11,189 nucleotides of DNA, from assembly GCA_016193385.1 (NCBI GenBank), contig JACPSF010000409.1:1-11189 (forward strand). The letters are read 5' to 3'. The notes beneath the pieces are model-generated. The model saw only the letters and a list, made by a program, of their open reading frames with translations, had not been told where the DNA came from and did no database searches. Source of the DNA: Deltaproteobacteria bacterium (lineage in GTDB: Bacteria; Desulfobacterota_B; Binatia; UBA9968). Both the position numbers and the translations under genes were made by a program. Of this stretch, positions 5,694 to 11,189 are shown piece by piece. Numbering within the stretch: position 1 is the first letter of the stretch; each line of letters starts with the position of its first letter.

Positions 5694-7415
5694 CTATGGG
5701 TTGACGGGTTCCAGACGAATATCGATCAGCACGACCTGTCCGGCAGCGACCGCTTTGAGACCGCGCTCCAAAGCCTTGCGAACCTCGCCGGGCTCCTCGA
5801 CCTTCTCGCCGTAGCCGTCAAAGGCACGTGGGAGCACAGAGTAGTCCGGGCTCGGAGTAATGGAGATGCCGACAAAGTTTTTGTTCTTTACCGCCCACCC
5901 ATTCGGGAAATAGCGTGGAATGCCGGATTTCTGCGACAAGTACCCGTAGTTGTTGAAAATCACGATCATGATCGGCATCTGGTGTTCCTGGCAAAATCCC
6001 ATGGCGGCCAGCCCCGGATCATAGTTGAAGGAGCCGTCCCCGATCAAACAAATGACCGGCCGTTTGGGCGCGGCGGCTTTGACTCCCAGCGCCGTCCCGA
6101 GCCCCGTTCCGAGACCGCCGATGGAACCGGCAAAAAATGAACCTGGCTTTAACTTGTCGACGTAGCGATGCAACGCCAGCCGGTGTGTGATCGTCTCTTC
6201 GACGATCATCGCGTCGGCAGGAAGAACCTGATTGAGCTCGTACATGACCCAGCGAGTGTCGATCGGCTTTTTATCCTGGAAGCTCAGCGCCTCTTCGGAC
6301 CACCTGCGTTTTCGCTCTTCGTACCGCTGCCGCCATTTTTTCGCTCGCTCGGCGAGGCCGGAATTTCCTTTGGACAGGCCCTTCTTGACCCGCTCGATAA
6401 GTTGTTCGAGCGAACTCTCCACCTCTCCCGTCAGGCAGAGATCCACTTTGAAGCCCCAATAGGGCAGCTCGGCCCGCAGGGGATTCTCATCGAGGACGGC
6501 GACCTTGACTCCCGGGCCGGGTCCTTTTGAGGGCGGGTGCCAGGGCACCATCGCGCCGAGAAGAAAAACCGCATCGGCCTCCTGAAGGTATTCCTGGGGA
6601 TCGTAACCACCGTGGAGCGGATGGTTGCGGGGAAAGTTCAGATAGCCGGTGCTGCGGGTTTCAATGACCGGAGCCCCCAGCATCTCGGCCAGCTCAACCA
6701 TTCGTTCAACAATCTTCACGCTTCGGCCGGCCTCCTCGGAGATGATGACCGGGTTTTTCGCCCCGAGAAGCAAATCAGCCAGCTCCTGGATACCCCCCGC
6801 GTTCGCAGTCGGCGCCGGCGCCGGACCGAGAGGCGAGGGAGGATTTTTGGTCATCTTCTCGAACAGATACTCCATCGGCACCGAGACAAATACCGGCCCC
6901 CTGGGCGCGGCCATGGCGAGCTGGCAGGCGCGCTGAACGGTTGCGGGCAAAATCGATTTGGTGTTGACGCCGAAGCTCCACTTGACAACGCGGTCGACTA
7001 ACCGGGCAGGGCCGCCGAGGTCGGCCAGATGCCCGACCCACTGTGCTCCGGGATCCGGCCCTTCGTCCTCGCCGAAACCAATCGACTCGCCGGTCACCAC
7101 CACCATGGGAACTTGTTCGTGCAGCGCGCCGCGAAGGGCCATCGAGGCATGGAGGGCGCCCACCGTTGTATGGATCATCACGGCGGGAAGCTTCCCCGTA
7201 GCCTTGGCATAGCCGCTCGCCATACCCACGGCGATCTCCTCGTGCCTGGAGGTTAAATAGAGCGGGACGCTTTCATTTTTCGGCGGCGGCTCAGCCAGCG
7301 CCTCCCAAACCGGGGACCACTCAGATCCCGGAGAGGCAAAGATGCGGTCCACACCCATACCCGCGAGCACACGAAGGAGCGTTTGAGCTCCGGTAAAGCC
7401 TTTGGTCTCAATCAT
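5694..7415 (-). CDS. ThDP-dependent decarboxylase/synthase-like enzyme (copy B)
   Basis: A 573-residue ThDP enzyme of the benzoylformate decarboxylase/acetolactate synthase superfamily. The pyrimidine domain (about 5-185) has Glu59 in SRHEEIAVGMASGYAKATGK. The central domain covers about 205-345. The pyrophosphate domain (about 385-570) carries the metal motif LIGDGSF (457-463) ending in FNNYGYLSQ (487-495), a good match to the canonical GDG-(about 26)-NN signature. PWHPPSKGP (291-299) and YWGFKVDLCLTG (319-330) are shared with copy A (2168-3913), placing both in one subfamily distinct from biosynthetic ALS. The reaction is probably decarboxylation or carboligation of a 2-oxo acid, with unknown substrate. 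The start is preceded by AGGAG 7 bases upstream. Upstream, a 98-base gap with an inverted heptad array separates it from amidohydrolase-2 copy B; downstream lies a MITE. Confidence 0.88.
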   Translation of the reverse strand: MIETKGFTGAQTLLRVLAGMGVDRIFASPGSEWSPVWEALAEPPPKNESVPLYLTSRHEEIAVGMASGYAKATGKLPAVMIHTTVGALHASMALRGALHEQVPMVVVTGESIGFGEDEGPDPGAQWVGHLADLGGPARLVDRVVKWSFGVNTKSILPATVQRACQLAMAAPRGPVFVSVPMEYLFEKMTKNPPSPLGPAPAPTANAGGIQELADLLLGAKNPVIISEEAGRSVKIVERMVELAEMLGAPVIETRSTGYLNFPRNHPLHGGYDPQEYLQEADAVFLLGAMVPWHPPSKGPGPGVKVAVLDENPLRAELPYWGFKVDLCLTGEVESSLEQLIERVKKGLSKGNSGLAERAKKWRQRYEERKRRWSEEALSFQDKKPIDTRWVMYELNQVLPADAMIVEETITHRLALHRYVDKLKPGSFFAGSIGGLGTGLGTALGVKAAAPKRPVICLIGDGSFNYDPGLAAMGFCQEHQMPIMIVIFNNYGYLSQKSGIPRYFPNGWAVKNKNFVGISITPSPDYSVLPRAFDGYGEKVEEPGEVRKALERGLKAVAAGQVVLIDIRLEPVNP

Positions 7416-7431
7416 AGTGTTTCTCCTAGAA

Positions 7432-7523
7432 GTTAAGGGCTAAGAGTCTAGAGCCAAGAGCCGGCTAAATTCGCTGGATTTCCTCCGAGCTCTTGGCTAT
7501 TAGCTATCAGCCGTCAGCTCAAA
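7432..7523. repeat. Inverted array of degenerate 7-base repeats
   Basis: The gap between the ThDP gene and the next gene is built from heptads. The left arm is GTTAAGG, GCTAAGA, GTCTAGA, GCCAAGA (7432-7459). The right arm is GCTCTTG, GCTATTA, GCTATCA, GCCGTCA, GCTCAAA (7489-7523). The arms are partly complementary, with GCCAAGAGC (7453-7461) facing GCTCTTGGC (7489-7497) exactly and then degenerate pairing outward. The right arm overlaps the stop codon of the 7514-8533 gene. No T-run makes it a classical terminator. Similar 7-mer arrays occur, from memory, in intergenic DNA of other bacteria. Confidence 0.65.
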
Positions 7524-8533
7524 TTGTAAAAGCGACGCGCGTTGTCCCCCAAGATGTCCTTCTTGGCCTCCGGGGATAGGTCCTCTCGTCTCCATATGAG
7601 CACGGCCGAGTCGGGCCAGGTCATATCCCAGTGGGGATAATCCGAGGCGAACATGAGCGTCTTCGATCCGATCTCCCCGACTATAAATCCCAGCATTTTT
7701 TCATCGGGCTCGCAGCCGTAATAGATCTGCCCGCCCGTGAGATACTCACTGGGCTTCTTCTTGCAAAGCGGGGCTTCCGCCTTCCCTCTGAGCTCCCACT
7801 CCTCGTCCATCCGTTCCGCCCAATAAGGGATCCAGCCACAGCCGATCTCGAGATAGGCGAGCTTCAGTTCGGGAAACATCTCCGGGATGCCGCCGAAAAT
7901 CATCGCCGTGAGCTGCCGCAGCACAGGGAAGGGATGCCCGGTCGTGTGCAGGCATATGAACTGATCGAAGATCTCGCTTCCCGCCTCGTCGCCGCCAAAG
8001 GCATGGACGGCGACCGGCGCTCCGAGTCGCTGCGCTTCCTCATAGAGCGGGTGGAATTCCGGGCTCGCCAGGTTCTTACCGTGCGCCTGCGCGGCGAGCA
8101 TGCCGCCGACCAGGCCCAATTTCGTAACCGCTCGCTTGAGCTCTTTGGCGGCCTCTTGAGGACGGTAGATGGGAAGATTGGCCACGGCTTTGAGCCGAGG
8201 CGAGACCTTGCAATAGTCCGCGATGTAGTCGTTATAGGCCCGACACAGCGCCGCCGCATAATCAGGTTCGCGAATGCGGCCGATGCCCAGGCCGTTCGTC
8301 GGGTAAAGGACCGCGCTATCGATTTCCTGGGTGTCCATGGCCGCGAGCCTTTCCTCGTGCTTGATGCCGGATTTTCCGAGCTTTCCGCCCAGGCTTCGGT
8401 CGTAGATCTCTCTAGGGAGGAAGGGTCTGCTCCGCTTGCGAAACGGCTCGTCCAGATAGGGTTCAATCAGTTCGTCCTGATCTCGGGCATGAGCATCTGA
8501 GTCCAAAACGTTAACGTCGCGCACCTCCTTCAT
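7514..8533 (-). CDS. Amidohydrolase family 2 (ACMSD-like), copy B
   Basis: A 339-residue metal-dependent hydrolase/decarboxylase of the amidohydrolase-2 family. That family includes 2-amino-3-carboxymuconate-6-semialdehyde decarboxylase (ACMSD) and gamma-resorcylate decarboxylase. Expected metal and catalytic residues are in place: DSDAH near the N-terminus (Asp13, His15), VAVHAFGG (His177), TTGHPF (His200) and ASDYPHWD (Asp298). LEIGCGWIPYWAERMDEEWE (228-247) and AEAPLCKKKPSEY (252-264) are almost verbatim in the paralogue at 9709-10737. Family members usually carry out non-oxidative decarboxylation or hydrolysis of (hetero)aromatic or ring-cleaved acids with Zn2+ or Mn2+. Which of these applies is not readable here. 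GGAGGG lies 5 bases before the ATG. Only 18 bases separate it from the solute-binding protein gene upstream, so the two are almost certainly co-transcribed. Confidence 0.88.
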   Translation of the reverse strand: MKEVRDVNVLDSDAHARDQDELIEPYLDEPFRKRSRPFLPREIYDRSLGGKLGKSGIKHEERLAAMDTQEIDSAVLYPTNGLGIGRIREPDYAAALCRAYNDYIADYCKVSPRLKAVANLPIYRPQEAAKELKRAVTKLGLVGGMLAAQAHGKNLASPEFHPLYEEAQRLGAPVAVHAFGGDEAGSEIFDQFICLHTTGHPFPVLRQLTAMIFGGIPEMFPELKLAYLEIGCGWIPYWAERMDEEWELRGKAEAPLCKKKPSEYLTGGQIYYGCEPDEKMLGFIVGEIGSKTLMFASDYPHWDMTWPDSAVLIWRREDLSPEAKKDILGDNARRFYNLS

Positions 8534-8551
8534 AAATCCCTCCGTGTTGAG

Positions 8552-9568
8552 CTATTTTTTACCGCCCCAGATCTTCTCGAAAAAGCCGCTCTTTTCCATC
8601 TCATCGAGATAGCGGCGGTCGATAAGATCCTGCACCTTGACCTTCTTCGCCCGCGGATCAACCTGGGAGACCTCGTCCAACATCGCCTGGATCGCCTCAT
8701 CCTTTATAACAAGCCGGGGCTCCAGCGCGTTGATCTCCGCGTTATAGGCAGAGTCCAACACCTTTCTATCATCGACGCGCAACTGTTTTCCCAGGACCTT
8801 ATAGGTAAACTCTCTATCCGTGTGCAAAATCTTTGCCGCCTCCGCCATCACCTGCATAAACTGTCCTATAACCTGTGGCCGCTTTGCGATCACAGAGCGG
8901 AGTCCGACAAAGCACGTGGCCGCATAAGGAATGCGCAGATCAGGCCCATACACGACGTACCGATACCCCCGCGCGATGGCCATGGCGTCGGTGGGCGCCG
9001 TTATCGTGGCGGCATCGATGCCACCGCCAATGAGCGCCGCCAGCGTCTCCGGGTCTCCGCCGGTCTGGATGAAGCTAAAATCCCGTCCGGGCTCCATCCC
9101 GGAACGCCGTAGCGCCTGGATGGTGAAGTAATGAGTGTTACTGCCGATACGGCTCACCCCGATCTTTTTCCCCTTTAGATCCTCCGGCCTGCTGATTCCT
9201 TTCCCAGCCACGATACTCTGGGTCATGACGTTCTTGATGCCGCCTATGAAGACAAGGTCAGTGGCTCCCTGCACATAGGCACGGACATTTCCCACGCCCC
9301 CGGTTAGCGAAACATCCGCGTCGCCGCCCAGCATCGCCGCGGTCACCATTCCCGAGGAGGCTATATAAACAAGCTGAAAATCCAGATTGTGCTTCTGGAA
9401 GAGCCCGCCCGCCTGAGCGATCCAAGGCATGGATTGGGACATCACCCGGGCAGAATGGATGCCGATGAGTTTGTCCGCCGGCGTCGCCGTCCTCGGAACC
9501 GAAGCGAGGCCAAGCAAGATAAGAAGGCCAAAACATCGCAAAACCTTTCTTGTCCATCCGAGTTTCAT
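8552..9568 (-). CDS. Exported solute-binding protein, NMT1/THI5-SsuA-like
   Basis: A 338-residue periplasmic substrate-binding protein of an ABC-type uptake system in the NMT1/THI5/SsuA-TauA group, whose known ligands include thiamine precursors, sulfonates, nitrate and aromatic acids. A Sec signal peptide is visible: basic start MKLGWTRKVLR, hydrophobic core FGLLILLGLASV, and a likely signal peptidase I cut near residues 30-32 (TPADK). There is no lipobox cysteine. The mature fold follows the family: MPWIAQAGGLFQKHNLDFQL (47-66), GGDADVSLTGG (81-91), then PEDLKGKKIGVSRIGS (127-142). No permease or ATPase gene is next to it, so it is an orphan binding protein that may share a transporter encoded elsewhere. 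It probably captures the compound processed by the flanking amidohydrolases. GGAGG precedes the ATG by 6 bases. Confidence 0.88.
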   Translation of the reverse strand: MKLGWTRKVLRCFGLLILLGLASVPRTATPADKLIGIHSARVMSQSMPWIAQAGGLFQKHNLDFQLVYIASSGMVTAAMLGGDADVSLTGGVGNVRAYVQGATDLVFIGGIKNVMTQSIVAGKGISRPEDLKGKKIGVSRIGSNTHYFTIQALRRSGMEPGRDFSFIQTGGDPETLAALIGGGIDAATITAPTDAMAIARGYRYVVYGPDLRIPYAATCFVGLRSVIAKRPQVIGQFMQVMAEAAKILHTDREFTYKVLGKQLRVDDRKVLDSAYNAEINALEPRLVIKDEAIQAMLDEVSQVDPRAKKVKVQDLIDRRYLDEMEKSGFFEKIWGGKK

Positions 9569-9708
9569 GATCGCCTCCGGGTTTTCTTAATCGCCACCCG
9601 TCTTGCTCATGGAAGTCTGGGCTTCCCACCCACTGCGCCTATCGCCGTCCCTTCTAAACCCTTTGTGCTTCGTTGTCAAAGCGCCCGTCAGCCGCTCGCT
9701 ACAGACTC

Positions 9709-10737
9709 TTACGCGCCGCTGAGCTTGTAAAGTTGCTTCGCGGTATCAGCCAGGAGCCATTTTCTGGCCTCGGGTGAAAGGTCCTCACGGCCGGCGAGAT
9801 GATGGATGTTCTCGGGAAATTCAGTATCCCAGTGGGGCCAGTCCGAGGCGTAGTAGAGAATCTGATGGCCAAGGACCTGCGCGGTCGCACCGACCAGAGG
9901 CTCGTAGTCCTCGGCATGAAGGTAGACCCGCCCGCTCTTTACATACTCGCTCGGTTTTTTCTTGCAGAGCGGCGCCTCCGCTTTACCCCGCTTCTCCCAC
10001 TCTTCATCCATTCTCCCCATCCAGTAGGGAACCCACGAGCAGCCCGCCTCCATGAAGGCTATCCTCAACCGTGAGAACTTCTCCATGACTCCCCGCAGGA
10101 TGATGCTGGTCATCTGGAGCATCTGCGCGAAGGAGTGAGAGAGGGTGTGGACTTCGATGAATTGATCGAACAAATCGGCGGCAAAGTAGTGCGGCCCGCG
10201 CACCGTTGCGTGGACTCCGACCATACAGTCGAGCTTCTCGGCTTCCGCGTAAAGAGGCCAGTAGTCTTCATGGCCGAGCGGCTTGCGCAACCCCACGGCT
10301 GGAAGCATGACACCGACGAGCTTGAGCTCCGTGATCGCCCGCCTGAGTTCTTTGACCGCTTCAGGGACATCCTGCATCGGAACCAGCGCAACCCCTTTGA
10401 GCCTGGGGCTCACTTTCTGAAACTCCTCGGAAACGAAGTCGTTCCATGCCTTGCACAGCGCTACGGCAAAATCCGGCTCGCGGATCCAGCCGATACCCAG
10501 CCCCTCCGTCGGGAAAAGCACTGCTGTTGAGAGTCCCCCTTCATCCATCGCGTCGAGCCAGCTCTTCGCATCCTTGGCACGGGAACCCAAGGTACCCCCC
10601 AACGACCGGTCCCAGTTGTCTCGAGGATATAAGACCGCGCCCCGGTTGCGGTAAGGTGGCTCCATGTATTCCTTTAGCTGCCTTTCCTCTTCCGTGATGT
10701 GACCGTCCGCATCGATGACTTCGAGATCTTTAGCCAT
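9709..10737 (-). CDS. Amidohydrolase family 2 (ACMSD-like), copy A
   Basis: A 342-residue amidohydrolase-2 enzyme and an evident paralogue of the 7514-8533 product, with long shared blocks such as DRSLGG, GLGIGxIREPD, KVSPRLK and EAPLCKKKPSEY. Metal and catalytic positions are Asp11/His13 in IDADGHITE, His176 in VGVHATVR, His201 in TLSHSF and Asp299 in ASDWPHWD. The family-typical role is Zn2+/Mn2+-dependent decarboxylation or hydrolysis of an aromatic or ring-cleaved acid. The segment after the middle His differs (ATVRGPHYFAADLFD versus AFGGDEAGSEIFD), which suggests a different substrate or successive steps. It has the strongest ribosome site in the cluster (AAGGAGG, six bases before the ATG). 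It follows a 65-base AT-rich gap, in which a promoter could lie, and precedes the solute-binding protein gene by 140 bases. Confidence 0.88.
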   Translation of the reverse strand: MAKDLEVIDADGHITEEERQLKEYMEPPYRNRGAVLYPRDNWDRSLGGTLGSRAKDAKSWLDAMDEGGLSTAVLFPTEGLGIGWIREPDFAVALCKAWNDFVSEEFQKVSPRLKGVALVPMQDVPEAVKELRRAITELKLVGVMLPAVGLRKPLGHEDYWPLYAEAEKLDCMVGVHATVRGPHYFAADLFDQFIEVHTLSHSFAQMLQMTSIILRGVMEKFSRLRIAFMEAGCSWVPYWMGRMDEEWEKRGKAEAPLCKKKPSEYVKSGRVYLHAEDYEPLVGATAQVLGHQILYYASDWPHWDTEFPENIHHLAGREDLSPEARKWLLADTAKQLYKLSGA

Positions 10738-10802
10738 AGCTAACCTCCTTACAGATTCAACGTGTTTTACAGGTTCTTTTACCGCTAATATAAATTTTTC
10801 CT

Positions 10803-11135
10803 TTAGGTTTTATCTCGACCCCGGGCGGCGGCCTTCAGAGAGGCGAAAAAATCGTGGTAGGGCTTCCCCGGAAGCTCAATCGGAAGATCGCGGAGTATGG
10901 TGATCCCCCATGTCTCAGGCAGGAGAACGCCGACGACCGTTCTCACGAACAAAGCATCCATATGAGACATCTCTTCAGGATTTCGGCTGACCGTGGCGAC
11001 AACGTGGCGCACGCTGTATTTTTTCCTGCCCGGTTTCAGGTCTCGCAGCGCCAGAGGCAACTCCACGCCCTCCCTCAAATCACCGGGCCTGCGAACGAAG
11101 GTCTCCCAGGACCTCCGCTCATTTGTCGAAGCCAT
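10803..11135 (-). CDS. Unrecognised 110-residue protein
   Basis: I do not recognise this protein. It is a soluble-looking 110-residue product with no signal peptide or membrane helix. A charged N-terminal part (RRSWETFVRRPGDLREGVE) is followed by a probable beta-rich middle (KYSVRHVVATVSRN), a hydrophobic segment (DALFVRTVVGVLLPETWG) and a basic tail. Cysteine pairs and metal motifs are absent. The start is supported by GGAGGG 4 bases upstream of ATG 11135, and by a 17-base overlap with the tail of the preceding open frame. Its position at the head of the amidohydrolase/ThDP cluster suggests a role in the same pathway, for example a small accessory subunit, but nothing in the sequence shows this. 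Confidence 0.65.
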   Translation of the reverse strand: MASTNERRSWETFVRRPGDLREGVELPLALRDLKPGRKKYSVRHVVATVSRNPEEMSHMDALFVRTVVGVLLPETWGITILRDLPIELPGKPYHDFFASLKAAARGRDKT

Positions 11136-11189
11136 AGTCCCTCCAGCGATCGAGCACTTTTCGGCGGACCGATTCCGAATAGATGGAAT
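11119..11189 (-). CDS. 3' end of a CDS cut by the window edge
   Basis: An open frame enters from the right edge and ends in TGA at 11119-11121. The visible tail is SIYSESVRRKVLDRWRDYGF followed by DK. It looks like the amphipathic C-terminal helix of a normal protein and overlaps the next gene by 17 bases, typical of an operon. Only 22 residues are visible, so the family cannot be named. The other two frames across these bases are also open as far as the edge, which limits confidence. Confidence 0.45.
   Translation of the reverse strand, partial: SIYSESVRRKVLDRWRDYGFDK

Noticed and set aside
7631..8500. Plus-strand open frame of 289 codons
   Set aside because: It is a long antisense shadow of amidohydrolase-2 copy B. 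It has no recognisable domain and no operon context.
10738..10802. Promoter in the AT-rich gap before amidohydrolase-2 copy A
   Set aside because: TATATT-like bases are present on the minus strand, but no matching -35 at correct spacing could be identified with confidence.

Overview
This window looks like a piece of an uncultured, moderately GC-rich Gram-negative bacterium, perhaps a soil or subsurface proteobacterium-like or Binatota/Rokubacteria-like lineage. That placement is an inference from gene content: a Sec-exported solute-binding protein, AGGAGG-type ribosome sites, and a tandem collection of amidohydrolase and thiamine-diphosphate (ThDP) genes. No rRNA, tRNA or marker gene is present to confirm it. 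Every gene I can support lies on the minus strand, so transcription runs from the right edge to the left.

Right and centre (about 2168-11189) is a catabolic-type cluster. In transcription order it holds: the tail of an unknown gene at the edge; a 110-residue unknown protein; an ACMSD-like amidohydrolase (family 2); an exported NMT1/THI5-like solute-binding protein with no transporter partner genes in view; a second, clearly paralogous amidohydrolase-2; a ThDP-dependent decarboxylase/synthase-like enzyme; an ATZ/TRZ-type amidohydrolase; and a second, divergent ThDP enzyme. Short gaps, a shared strand and good ribosome sites suggest one or a few operons. The set would suit uptake and stepwise hydrolysis, deamination or decarboxylation of a small organic acid or N-containing compound. 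The substrate cannot be read from sequence.

Two copies of one short non-coding element (2009-2147 and 5481-5628) share 139 identical bases in the same orientation. They bracket the ThDP-enzyme plus ATZ/TRZ-amidohydrolase pair. The right copy has matching ends and an apparent TA target duplication inside a reconstructed CTAG site, so I read it as an IS630/Tc1-type MITE with a large internal GGGGG/CCCCC palindrome. The left copy has lost its right end.

Left (1-2008) is a different, defence-like or accessory zone. It holds a VapC-like PIN-domain toxin gene overlapping a small downstream partner gene, a strong hairpin after that pair, a 25-bp three-unit tandem repeat in a gene-poor stretch, a CPKC-motif protein that looks frameshifted at its 5' end, and a 55-codon remnant resembling the C-terminal tail of type II restriction-modification enzymes.

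The most interesting unexplained structures are the MITE-bracketed gene pair, an inverted array of degenerate 7-base repeats at 7432-7523, the 25-bp tandem repeat, and the duplicated ThDP/amidohydrolase gene set as a possible uncharacterised pathway.
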